Assembly (NCBI RefSeq): GCF_007997215.1
Contig: NZ_VORW01000005.1
Coordinates: forward strand, 207,808-271,807
Reading direction: 5' to 3'
Origin: Algoriphagus aquimarinus
GTDB taxonomy: Bacteria > Bacteroidota > Bacteroidia > Cytophagales > Cyclobacteriaceae
Length of the DNA stretch: 64,000 nucleotides
Shown: positions 48,153 to 56,655 of the stretch, one piece after another
How the letters are laid out: each line of letters begins with the position of its first letter
How positions within the stretch are numbered: position 1 is the stretch's first letter
Position numbers and translations under genes: made by a program
Notes under the pieces: model-generated
What the model was told of the DNA's origin: nothing
Seen by the model: only the letters and a program-made list of their open reading frames with translations
Databases searched by the model: none

Positions 48153-48587
48153 ATGTACACAGGAATACAACATTTACACTCAGGTGTGGCCTATCTCGCA
48201 TTGCTTGCTTTGGCAGTGGTCATTATTTACATGCTAATTGGATCCCTTTCTAATCGTGAGTTCACGGAGAAAGACAGAAAAATTGCATTGATCGCTTTTA
48301 TCCTTTCACACATCCAGTTGTTGGTAGGTTTGATCCTTTATTTCCTAAGTCCTTTGGGATTGGAAATGCTAAAATCAGGTTCAGCTATGTCTGATCCTGC
48401 AGCAAGATTGATGGCACTAGAGCACCCGTTGATTAATATCATCGCGATAGTGTTAATCAGTATTGGATATATTCGAGCTAAAAAACCTGGTGCTTCTAGA
48501 GGTAGATTCAGAAGTATCTATATGATGTATGCGATTGGATTTCTTCTGATTCTTAGCCGAATTCCTTGGTCTGCTTGGTTGGGATAA
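48153..48587 (+). CDS. four-helix membrane protein, cytochrome b561-like
   Basis: 144 residues with four predicted transmembrane helices at about 12-32, 45-65, 85-105 and 120-140. Histidines lie near helix ends: HLHSG at the N-terminus, SHIQL in helix 2 and EHPLINI in helix 3. These could ligate haem, and similar Bacteroidota proteins are labelled cytochrome b, but I cannot show haem binding. TATTTTCG at about 48126 could be its -7 element. It ends at a strong bidirectional terminator. Confidence 0.7.
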   Translation: MYTGIQHLHSGVAYLALLALAVVIIYMLIGSLSNREFTEKDRKIALIAFILSHIQLLVGLILYFLSPLGLEMLKSGSAMSDPAARLMALEHPLINIIAIVLISIGYIRAKKPGASRGRFRSIYMMYAIGFLLILSRIPWSAWLG

Positions 48588-48649
48588 GCTTGTAGGTCAA
48601 TGATTTGAGGTTATAAACTTCGATATTCAAAATTCAACATTCAGTATTA

Positions 48650-48694
48650 AAACCAAAAAGAGGTAGCATCTGACATGCTACCTCTTTTTGGTTT
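48650..48694. terminator. bidirectional intrinsic terminator
   Basis: A perfect 20-bp stem (left arm aaaccaaaaagaggtagcat) with a 5-base loop, after the small membrane protein gene. It can also serve the convergent FAD oxidoreductase transcript if that reads through the repeats. Confidence 0.9.
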
Positions 48695-48716
48695 TATAGA
48701 AGTTTACAAGATTTAT

Positions 48717-48918
48717 CCCTTTCAGGGCTAGAAAACAATCTCCTTCAATTAGTGATGGGATGCACCCATCGTTGGGACATTATGGCCTTTCAGGCCAATT
48801 TCTTCACCATAGAATGTCCTCACAGACCAAACTCAGATGCCAATCAGGATTTTCAATTCCTGAGGATAATCTTTTCTTCGGAAATTTGGATCTGTTCGGG
48901 CGAATAATGATTCGACCC
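48717..48918. repeat. cluster of short palindromes, REP-like
   Basis: Within 200 non-coding bases lie four small inverted repeats: ccctttcaggg (48717-48727), gatggg-atgca-cccatc (48754-48770), ggcctttcaggcc (48784-48796) and gggcgaat-aatg-attcgaccc (48898-48918). The sequence looks like a mosaic of dispersed palindromic intergenic elements seen in Bacteroidota. No RAYT transposase gene is in the window. Confidence 0.5.
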
Positions 48919-48926
48919 TACCTCCA

Positions 48927-50504
48927 TCACTTCACATAAGCTTCAATCAAACGCTCAGCGCATCTTTCCCCATCCATGGCTGCAGATACAATACCTCCTG
49001 CATAACCAGCTCCTTCTCCACATGGGTAAAGACGTTTGATCTGAATATGCTCAAAAGATTCACGATCACGAGGAATACGGACTGGAGAAGAAGTTCTGCT
49101 TTCTAGTCCTATCAACTGAGAATCGTTAGTATAATAGCCCTTCATTTTTTGCCCAAAAGCCTTAAAAGCCATCGCTAGACGCTCTGAGATAAAATCCGGC
49201 AATACATCCCTCATTTCCGCTGAATTCAGCCCAGGTTGATAGGAAGTATCAAGTAGGCTGGAACTCACTCTTTTTTCTACAAAATCAACCATTCGTTGAG
49301 CTGGAGCTGTTTGAGTTTTTCCGCCAGCTACCCAAGCTTTTCTCTCTATATCAGCTTGAAATTCCATAGCTGCAAGAGGACCAAATTTTTGATATTCAGG
49401 CAAATCTTCAAGTTCGACCGAAGCTACTATTCCAGAATTAGCGAATTTCCCATCTCGACGACTGGGACTCATCCCATTCACTACTAATTCTCCTGGAGCA
49501 GTAGCTGCAGGAACAATAAATCCTCCTGGGCACATGCAAAAGCTAAAAACCCCTCTTTGCTTCTTTTTGAATTCTGTCTGATGTACTAATGAATAAGCAG
49601 ACGCAGGAAGATATGGCCCCCGATCTAAACCGCAATGGTATTGAATGCTATCGATGAGATTTTGACTGTGTTCTATTCTAACTCCTAATGCGAATGGTTT
49701 CGCCTCAATGGTGATCTCCTTTTTGTGCAGTAATTGGAAAATATCCCGTGCAGAGTGACCTGTAGCCAAGATTACTCCCATTCCCATTATTTTATCTCCA
49801 TGCTGAGTTACTACACCTTTCATCTCATTTCCTTCCAAAATGAAGTCTTCAACCCTAGTATCAAATAAGACTTCTCCTCCAAACTGCTTGATACTTTCCC
49901 GAAGGTCTTCCACAAGTTTCGGTAGTTTGTTTGTGCCGATATGAGGATGTGCATCCACTAGAATTTCTTCTGTAGCCCCATGCGCTACTAGGATTTCCAT
50001 GATCCTTCGAATGTCTCCACGCTTTTTAGATCTGGTATATAGTTTACCGTCTGAATAGGTACCAGCTCCACCCTCTCCAAAACAGTAATTTGAATCCGGA
50101 TTTACTATATGCTCTTTGTTGATTGCTGCGAGATCTCGCCGACGGGATCTAACATCCTTACCTCGTTCGATCACAATGGGTTTTACTCCAAGCTCAATAG
50201 CGCGAAGTGCTGCAAAAAGTCCAGCTGGTCCTGCCCCTACAATAATAATTGGGTCTTCATTCCCTACATTTTTATATTCTGGTTTGTGGTCAAGCATTGC
50301 AGGTGGCGTTTCTTTGACAAAGAGCTCTGCTTGAATATTCACTTTGATATTTCTGCCTCTTGCATCAATTGAGCGCTTCACTTGCCTAGCTATTACCTCT
50401 TTTGAATCTACTGAAAGACCTGCCTTCCTTAGTACTACTTCCTGAAAAACAACAGGGTCATAAGCCTCTTGAGGGCTCAATTGTAAGGTGAATTCTTTCT
50501 TCAT
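48927..50504 (-). CDS. FAD-dependent dehydrogenase (COG2509 family)
   Basis: 525 residues. An N-terminal domain of about 85 residues contains a short basic segment, then the FAD dinucleotide loop VGAGPAGLFAALRAIELG at about 89-106. CFGEGGAGTYSDGKLYTRS at about 142-160 is the family's most conserved block, and GVILATGHSARD and the C-terminal PCGEGAGYAGGIVSAAMDG complete the FAD site. The substrate is unknown for this family. The promoter-like box lies about 150 bases upstream, with a dispersed repeat (copy B) inside the leader. Confidence 0.88.
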   Translation of the reverse strand: MKKEFTLQLSPQEAYDPVVFQEVVLRKAGLSVDSKEVIARQVKRSIDARGRNIKVNIQAELFVKETPPAMLDHKPEYKNVGNEDPIIIVGAGPAGLFAALRAIELGVKPIVIERGKDVRSRRRDLAAINKEHIVNPDSNYCFGEGGAGTYSDGKLYTRSKKRGDIRRIMEILVAHGATEEILVDAHPHIGTNKLPKLVEDLRESIKQFGGEVLFDTRVEDFILEGNEMKGVVTQHGDKIMGMGVILATGHSARDIFQLLHKKEITIEAKPFALGVRIEHSQNLIDSIQYHCGLDRGPYLPASAYSLVHQTEFKKKQRGVFSFCMCPGGFIVPAATAPGELVVNGMSPSRRDGKFANSGIVASVELEDLPEYQKFGPLAAMEFQADIERKAWVAGGKTQTAPAQRMVDFVEKRVSSSLLDTSYQPGLNSAEMRDVLPDFISERLAMAFKAFGQKMKGYYTNDSQLIGLESRTSSPVRIPRDRESFEHIQIKRLYPCGEGAGYAGGIVSAAMDGERCAERLIEAYVK

Positions 50505-50560
50505 GTGATTATAATTTGGGTTTTATGGTCACATGCATGCCCAGCTGAACCCAGTCGGAC

Positions 50561-50624
50561 GGGGAATCTCTCATGGTTCATAACCCACGCATTATAAAAC
50601 AACTGTAATATGCTCGATTTCATA
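50561..50624. repeat. interspersed repeat, copy B
   Basis: Relative of 4273-4340: begins ggggaatctctcatggttcat and ends atgctcgatttcata, the last 15 bases identical in both copies. It lies between the -7-like box at 50653 and the ATG of the FAD oxidoreductase at 50504, so it would be transcribed in the leader. Confidence 0.45.
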
Positions 50625-50652
50625 GTAAGGTATTTATCCTTAAAAAGGGTTT

Positions 50653-50660
50653 GCAAAGAT
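50653..50660 (-). promoter_or_regulatory. candidate -7 box for the FAD oxidoreductase gene
   Basis: TATCTTTG on the minus strand, an exact TAnnTTTG match, with a leader of about 140 bases. Confidence 0.4.
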
Positions 50661-50827
50661 AGTGTTTTCAGAAGTATCATGTACTTAGACTTAGTAATCA
50701 GTATTCAGCTTCAGTCCCAGCACGTGTAACTGTTAGTAGTAAAAATTGTGAGTGGTGAATGGTTGAAATGACAAATGGTAGTCATGCAAAAAATAATTAA
50801 AAAGATAAAGTAAGCAAAAGCCCAAGT

Positions 50828-50904
50828 ATCATGCCTTTATCATGCCTTTATCATGCGGGTATCTACGGGGTATCTATGGGGTATCTAAGGAGTAGCTACC
50901 GGGA
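50828..50904. repeat. 11-bp tandem array, seven units with drifting sequence
   Basis: Read in 11-base steps from 50828: atcatgccttt, atcatgccttt, atcatgcgggt, atctacggggt, atctatggggt, atctaaggagt, agctaccggga. The first units are perfect and the motif changes stepwise, so what looks like two repeats is one array with a constant 11-base period. Non-coding, in the 495-base gap (50505-50999) between the polysaccharide locus and the FAD oxidoreductase. The rest of that gap holds copy B of the dispersed repeat and one promoter-like box. Confidence 0.8.
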
Positions 50905-50999
50905 TTAGGTAAAGAATCTAGTAACACCGAAGCTGCTAGATATAAATAAGTATAAGAAAATATAGATTGCTTAGATCTGGGCTGAACTTGTCAAGTAAC

Positions 51000-52910
51000 T
51001 TAATTTAAACGATCAAGAACTTCAAATCTTGACGAGTTAGAAATGAATTCAGGTACGATTACTTTCAGATGTGAAACCAATTCATTCTCAGAATTTTTAG
51101 TTACCAAATCTATGAATAGTTCGATTTGCCCATCGATCTTGTGATAAGAGGATGGAAGCACCTGAGCAATTTTTATTTTAGGATGGTGAGTAATTTTGAC
51201 TGTCTCAAAATCATTTAAAAGTTCTTCATACAACTTTTCGCCTTCTCTTAATCCAGAGAAAACCACATCAATATCTTCACCCACTTTTTTACCAGAAAGC
51301 TTGATCATCTTATAAGCTAAGTCAAGAATTTTGACCGGATCTCCCATATCGAAGATATATATCTCACCACCTTCACCCATTATCCCTGCCTCCAGTACTA
51401 ACTGACAAGCTTCTGGAATAGTCATGAAATACCGAGTTATTTCTGGATGAGTCACCGTAATTGGCCCACCATGCATTATTTGCTTCTTAAACAATGGTAT
51501 CACCGATCCATTAGAGCCCAACACATTTCCAAATCGGGTAGTGATAAACTTTGTATGGTAACTTTTATGATTTCTTTCAAGATATTCATTTAAAGCCTGT
51601 ACATACATTTCGGCTGCTCTCTTACTTGCCCCCATTACATTAGTAGGGTTCACAGCTTTATCGGTTGAAACAAAAACAAATTTATCCACCTTAGCTAACA
51701 CGGAAATATCTGCCAGAATTTTGGTCCCTAACACGTTTGATTGGATAGCCTCCTCTGGATAATTCTCCATCATTGGCACATGTTTGTATGCAGCAGCATG
51801 GAATACAACCTGGGGCTTGTATGCTTTAAAAACTTCCTTAACCTTCTTCTTATTCCGTACATCACCAAGTACAATTTTTATTGGACAATGGGCATGGTTC
51901 TCCTTAAATTCTTGCTCCACATCGTATAAAGCTGATTCAGCAATATCAAACATGATTAGCAGCTTAGGCTCATAATGACTAATCTGTCGGCATAATTCTG
52001 ATCCTATTGAACCAGCAGCACCAGTCACCAGGATTACTTTTCCTAGCAAGTCTTGATGAATTCTAGGATTATCCAAAATTATTTGCTCACGACTAAGCAG
52101 GTCCTCAATTTTCACTTCGCGAATGGCCCCCGCTGTCAAACCACCATTAATCCATTGGTCAACTGGTGGAACTATAGAAACTGAAATCTTTAAACGAAGA
52201 CATTCATCTATCACTTCATTCTTTCGCTGTACAGAGAGATCCCTGACCGCTATAATCAATTCTGTGATACCAAATTGAGTCACTAATTTTTCCAGATCGC
52301 CTAATCCCTTATAAATTCTCTTCCCATCAATATTTTTACCTTCTTTTTTTGGATCATCATCCAAAAATGCCACTGTGTTGAAAAGAATCTTGCTGTCACG
52401 TTTAATTGCCTCCTGAGCGATAATTCCCGCTTCTCCAGCTCCGAATATTATTCCATTCTTCAGTTCTTTTACCAAAATTCCATTTTTCAGGTAAACAAAT
52501 AGTTCTTTTACTAGCAAGCGGTAAAAGATTAACATGAAGAGCGACGATAGACTTGCTATAATAAGTACAGATGTAGGAAGCAAAAACCTATCATTCAGAA
52601 AGTTGCCATGAAAGAAATTCAAGGACAAAAATAGAATGAAATTTATGAGTACAGTTTTAAAGATATTAGCACCATCTCTAAAACCAGTATGGCGCACAAT
52701 ACCTTCGTAGCTTCTGGTGTTTTGCATCACCAATAGACCGCCGACCATAAAAATAAAGCTTCCGGCAAAAGCATCATTCTGCTCTATTAGAACTAGTTCA
52801 AAATTAAATCGAACCAAATATCCAAATAAGGCACAATAGAAAAGAATAAAGGAGTCAAGGGTGGCTATTATCCATCTAGGAAGGATTTTCAACCGCGTTA
52901 AAAAATTCAT
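51000..52910 (-). CDS. membrane-bound UDP-N-acetylglucosamine 4,6-dehydratase (PglF/WbpM/CapD-like)
   Basis: 636 residues. Four transmembrane helices lie within about 15-135, then a first nucleotide-binding fold (FGAGEAG, 156-162) and the catalytic SDR domain with TGAAGSIG (296-303) and the dehydratase signature STDKAVNPTNVMGASKR (415-431). It would convert UDP-GlcNAc to the 4-keto-6-deoxy sugar at the inner membrane, the first step to bacillosamine or other 6-deoxy amino sugars. It is transcribed last after the aminotransferase and PglC-like genes, with a 223-base gap before it that may hold its own promoter. Confidence 0.9.
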   Translation of the reverse strand: MNFLTRLKILPRWIIATLDSFILFYCALFGYLVRFNFELVLIEQNDAFAGSFIFMVGGLLVMQNTRSYEGIVRHTGFRDGANIFKTVLINFILFLSLNFFHGNFLNDRFLLPTSVLIIASLSSLFMLIFYRLLVKELFVYLKNGILVKELKNGIIFGAGEAGIIAQEAIKRDSKILFNTVAFLDDDPKKEGKNIDGKRIYKGLGDLEKLVTQFGITELIIAVRDLSVQRKNEVIDECLRLKISVSIVPPVDQWINGGLTAGAIREVKIEDLLSREQIILDNPRIHQDLLGKVILVTGAAGSIGSELCRQISHYEPKLLIMFDIAESALYDVEQEFKENHAHCPIKIVLGDVRNKKKVKEVFKAYKPQVVFHAAAYKHVPMMENYPEEAIQSNVLGTKILADISVLAKVDKFVFVSTDKAVNPTNVMGASKRAAEMYVQALNEYLERNHKSYHTKFITTRFGNVLGSNGSVIPLFKKQIMHGGPITVTHPEITRYFMTIPEACQLVLEAGIMGEGGEIYIFDMGDPVKILDLAYKMIKLSGKKVGEDIDVVFSGLREGEKLYEELLNDFETVKITHHPKIKIAQVLPSSYHKIDGQIELFIDLVTKNSENELVSHLKVIVPEFISNSSRFEVLDRLN

Positions 52911-53133
52911 AGTAAAGATTTATTCAAATAATACTAATTTATAAACTCAATCAATGAAACAGACTAATTAATCTGCAAAGTAAAGATTTTTACTGCTTAT
53001 ATCTAAATCCTAATATAATATTTTGCGTTTTTTAGGCTATCAAATGATAACTTTTGTTCATTAACGCAATAAATACTTTTTTCGGATCAGTTCTGATTGT
53101 ATATGTTGAGCAGAAAAAACAATATCCAAATTA

Positions 53134-53748
53134 CTATCCCTCTCTACTTCCTTCAAACCTTCCCATTGACACGTGCCCTTTTTGCGAAACTCCTTTACCA
53201 GCCAGGACATTAATTAATGTTTGGAAAAGAATGCGGAGATCCAGAAGAAAAGTCATATTATCTACATACCAAACATCTAGCTTTAACTTAGTATCCCAAG
53301 AAATAGCATTTCTTCCATTCACTTGAGCCCAACCAGTCACACCTGGTCTTACCTCGTGTCTCCTAGACTGTACAGATGAATAAAGCTTAAGGTAGTCATC
53401 CAATAAAGGTCTAGGTCCAATAAGACTCATATCTCCCTTAAGTACGTTAATTAATTGGGGGATTTCATCCAATGATGATTTTCTAATAATTCTTCCAAAA
53501 CCAGTAATTCTCTCCGAATCTGAAAGTGGATTACCATCCTCATTTACTAAATCCAACATAGTTTTGAATTTCAAAATCTTAAATGGAATATTGTCCATTC
53601 CCGGGCGTGATTGAGAAAAAAAAGGTGTCCCTTTATGATATAAACTTAAAGTAACCACAAGCACCAAAAATATCGGTGAAAGAAAAATAAATAACATTAA
53701 GGCCAAAAGTAAATCAATAGCCCTTTTTAGCCAATTACGGTATATCAC
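53134..53748 (-). CDS. small monotopic phosphoglycosyltransferase (PglC-like sugar transferase)
   Basis: 204 residues, the length of the minimal PglC type, not the long WbaP type. It has an N-terminal re-entrant hydrophobic helix (about 11-33), the conserved FKTM and the catalytic Asp-Glu pair D94-E95 in SLDEIPQL; GPRPLL and RPGVTGWAQVNGRN complete the core. It would place a phospho-sugar on undecaprenyl phosphate to start glycan assembly. The start is GTG at 53748, directly after the TAA of the aminotransferase gene; the N-terminal helix requires this start. Confidence 0.9.
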   Translation of the reverse strand: MIYRNWLKRAIDLLLALMLFIFLSPIFLVLVVTLSLYHKGTPFFSQSRPGMDNIPFKILKFKTMLDLVNEDGNPLSDSERITGFGRIIRKSSLDEIPQLINVLKGDMSLIGPRPLLDDYLKLYSSVQSRRHEVRPGVTGWAQVNGRNAISWDTKLKLDVWYVDNMTFLLDLRILFQTLINVLAGKGVSQKGHVSMGRFEGSREG

Positions 53749-54888
53749 TTATTTAAATGTTTTACTAAGCTCCTCATGCATTATATCTACGATAATCTCT
53801 TGATCTTGAAGGGACAAATTAACAGAACTCGGAAGACAAAGGCCATTCTCAAACAATTTTTCACATAAGCTACCTCCATAATATGGAGTTTTATTAAATA
53901 TCGGCTGAGTGTGAAGTGGTTTCCACAAGAATCTACTTTCTATGCCTCTTTTCATTAATGAAGTTCTTAACTGATTATTGGTAAAACCAGTTTTCTCCTT
54001 ATCAATCAAAATTGTTGTAAGCCAGTAATTTGATTTAGATTCTATCCCTTCTGTTTGGAAGCTAATTCCTTCAAAATTTTTCAATAAGTTTCTATAAAGT
54101 TCATTAATGGATCTTCTTTTCTTTATAAAAACGTCCAGTTGCTCTAATTGAGCTAATCCTATTGAAGCCGCTAGATTGTTCATTTTAAAATTATAGCCAA
54201 TTTCCAAATGATGATAATAAGGTAAATCTTCTCTAGCCTGAGTGGACAAATGTCTTGCACGTTGGATCATAGCTGCATCATTTGAAATTAGAGCACCTCC
54301 CCCTCCTGAAGTAATGATTTTATTTCCATTGAAGGAAAAAATCCCAATCTCACCAAAAGTCCCACAGTTTTTATCCAAATATTTACTACCAACAGCTTCA
54401 GCAGCGTCTTCCAAAACTGGTATATTATATTTGGTAGAAATCTCCATGATCTCCCGCATCTTAGCAGGCATACCAAACAAGTGCACTACAACTATAGCTT
54501 TTGGTTTTCTTCCCTTGGATATTCTATTGAGAATTGTATCCTCCAGAATTTCCGGGCAAATATTCCAAGAGCTCTTTTCACTGTCTACAAAAATTGGTGA
54601 AGCTCCTAGATAAACAATTGGATTGGCCGAAGCGCAAAAAGTAAAAGACTGACAGATTACCTCATCGCCTGAACCAATTCCCAAAAGAACCATTGCCAAA
54701 TGCAAAGCTGATGTTCCTGAGTTTAATGCAACGCACTCGTGAGTTTTTAATCTTTTAGTCAGCTTACTCTCAAACTTATTTATGAATGAACCAAAAGTAG
54801 CTATATGTCCAGAACTTATAGCCTGTTGGGAATACAGGTTTTCACTGCCTTTAAATACTGGAAATGATAAGGGAATTTGTAAGGACAT
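53749..54888 (-). CDS. DegT/DnrJ/EryC1 family sugar aminotransferase (PglE-like)
   Basis: 379 residues, PLP-dependent. The Schiff-base lysine is K190 in FSFNGNKIITSGGGG; LNSGTSALHLAM at 55-66 binds the PLP phosphate; EDAAEAVGSKY at about 160-170 is the ring-stacking block. The NGNK form of the lysine site resembles PglE-type enzymes that aminate UDP-4-keto-6-deoxy-GlcNAc at C4, which matches the dehydratase two genes on. It is first in a probable three-gene unit after the WecA terminator. Confidence 0.9.
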   Translation of the reverse strand: MSLQIPLSFPVFKGSENLYSQQAISSGHIATFGSFINKFESKLTKRLKTHECVALNSGTSALHLAMVLLGIGSGDEVICQSFTFCASANPIVYLGASPIFVDSEKSSWNICPEILEDTILNRISKGRKPKAIVVVHLFGMPAKMREIMEISTKYNIPVLEDAAEAVGSKYLDKNCGTFGEIGIFSFNGNKIITSGGGGALISNDAAMIQRARHLSTQAREDLPYYHHLEIGYNFKMNNLAASIGLAQLEQLDVFIKKRRSINELYRNLLKNFEGISFQTEGIESKSNYWLTTILIDKEKTGFTNNQLRTSLMKRGIESRFLWKPLHTQPIFNKTPYYGGSLCEKLFENGLCLPSSVNLSLQDQEIIVDIMHEELSKTFK

Positions 54889-54959
54889 TCTATAGGTTTA
54901 GCTCTTGACTATAAATATATCACACAAATTTCAAACCACAATAGATCAGATTTTAATAA

Positions 54960-54982
54960 AAAAGGCTCCTATGGAGCCTTTT
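54960..54982 (-). terminator. intrinsic terminator of the WecA-like gene
   Basis: A 10-bp stem, aaaaggctcc/ggagcctttt, with a tat loop and a minus-strand T run. It separates the WecA-like gene from the aminotransferase-PglC-dehydratase set, which should have its own promoter. Confidence 0.85.
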
Positions 54983-55006
54983 TATTTTTATAGTTCACTT
55001 TAACGA

Positions 55007-56164
55007 TTAATTCAAATTGATTTGGGACTCTTTAAATTCGCTTTTGTCAACCTTAATTTTCTTCTTTTGTTTTATCCTTAAGGCTCTTATTTCTAAGACC
55101 TTAGGTTGAACAGATACTTTCTTTTTTACATATTTCACAGTAATCTTGTCCAACCGGTAACCAAGTGCAATGGCCAAAATTGAGATCAAGGAAAGCACTA
55201 GATGATCTGAAAAATTTCTTAAAATAAAAACCAAAAAAATGAATGCGAACTGCAATCCTGCTAGTACCAAAGTTACTTGATCATGTCGAAGTCCCATTCT
55301 CATCAAGAAATGGTGGACATGAGATTTGTCTGGACTCATAGGTGCTTTTCCTTGAGATATCCTTCGAGTAAACACTCTAGCCATATCATAAAGAGGAAAC
55401 ATCATCAGTGCAACCCCAACAGAAAATACAGGTTCAAACTTAAGAAAACTACCCTGAGGCAATCCTGAATTTCGCTCCATAAAAGCAATAATTAATGCTC
55501 CCATAGTAAAGCCCAGAGTTAACGAGCCTGTATCACCCATAAAGATCTTTGCTGGATGCCAGTTAAAAACAAGAAATGCTAGGATACCCCCTAGGAATGT
55601 AAATGATAAGAGTGCATAACTTTCCAAACCTTGAATCAAAAACCAAGAGCCTAAAAGAGCAAAAACTATACAAGCAATCGTACCAGCAAGTCCATCCAGT
55701 CCATCGATTAGATTAAAAGCATTCGTCAAAGCAAGAAGAGTAAATGCTGAAAATGCGTAGCTGATAACAATATTTAGCTCTCCTATTCCAAGAAATCCGT
55801 GCAGGTCTCTGATTCTAATATCTGAAGCAACAACCACTAAAGTCACTGCAACCATTTGCCCTAATAACTTATGAGTTGCCTTCAGCTCAATCAAATCATC
55901 ACTAAGCCCTACAAAAAACATCAAACCTATTGCTCCAAGCAAATACCTAATGTCCGGTAATGGAAATTGCCAACCCCATGTAGCAAGAGAGACAGCTACT
56001 GCTATCACAAAAGAGATCCCCCCCATAGAAGGGATAAATGATTTATGAATTTTGCGTCCTCCAGGTGAATCACCAATTTTCATCCTTCTCAGGAACTTGA
56101 TCAATATAGGTGTTACTAAAAGACCTACTGAAAACGCTGAAAGTGTAGCAAGTATAAAAAACAT
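55007..56164 (-). CDS. WecA-like undecaprenyl-phosphate GlcNAc-1-phosphate transferase (MraY/WecA family)
   Basis: 385 residues, polytopic inner-membrane enzyme with about 10-11 helices. Catalytic blocks are NAFNLIDGLDGLAG, FMGDTGSLTLGF and the WecA-type HVHHF loop; this last motif distinguishes it from MraY. It would start a second lipid-linked glycan by transferring GlcNAc-1-P (or a related sugar). The C-terminal 45 residues are a basic, cytoplasmic tail rich in Lys. It ends at its own terminator. Confidence 0.92.
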   Translation of the reverse strand: MFFILATLSAFSVGLLVTPILIKFLRRMKIGDSPGGRKIHKSFIPSMGGISFVIAVAVSLATWGWQFPLPDIRYLLGAIGLMFFVGLSDDLIELKATHKLLGQMVAVTLVVVASDIRIRDLHGFLGIGELNIVISYAFSAFTLLALTNAFNLIDGLDGLAGTIACIVFALLGSWFLIQGLESYALLSFTFLGGILAFLVFNWHPAKIFMGDTGSLTLGFTMGALIIAFMERNSGLPQGSFLKFEPVFSVGVALMMFPLYDMARVFTRRISQGKAPMSPDKSHVHHFLMRMGLRHDQVTLVLAGLQFAFIFLVFILRNFSDHLVLSLISILAIALGYRLDKITVKYVKKKVSVQPKVLEIRALRIKQKKKIKVDKSEFKESQINLN

Positions 56165-56655
56165 AAAGAAGTAGTTAAACTCTAGTTGGCTAGGACAAAT
56201 TTAGGAAAATACAATACAATTGCCTTGCCATTAATAATCAAATAATATTACGTGCGATTATTTGCAAACAAGAAAATATTAAAAATGTGGCGTTAAGCTA
56301 AAATTGAAATGTAAACTACAAAAATAATACGCCAAAAAAACATACACCCACTTTTGATTAAAATCATAAATTATAGAGCCTACACTACCGGCCACTAAAC
56401 AATTGAAAAATCATTATCGGAATGGGGAGAATTGGGTAATTCCAGTGCATTTTGGTAACTGAATTGGTGAGAAATTGCATAAGGAAAAATATAAAAGACA
56501 CAATTTCCTCACTCACTAGCGAACCAACCTGTTCTTTCGGATTGATAGTAAGGTGAGAATTTCTCAAACATTAATAGCTGTGGTATCCAATTAAAATTCT
56601 CCCTTTTTTAATTTCCTTAAACCTCCTAGCTCTCTGAGGTCGCTTCTTATCTCAG
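56165..56655. other. 491-base intergenic region inside the polysaccharide locus
   Basis: AT-rich and without a credible gene; a 60-codon minus-strand frame at 56385-56567 has no recognisable product. A TATTTTTG-like box on the minus strand at 56319-56326 could serve the WecA-like gene, but such boxes are expected by chance in sequence this AT-rich. No JUMPstart-like element was found. Confidence 0.45.

Noticed and set aside
50828..50904. CRISPR-like array
   Set aside because: Units are 11 bases, directly adjacent with no spacers, and there are no cas genes.
56385..56567. A 60-codon minus-strand frame in the gap before the WecA-like gene
   Set aside because: Short, AT-rich, no family resemblance, no promoter-start relation.
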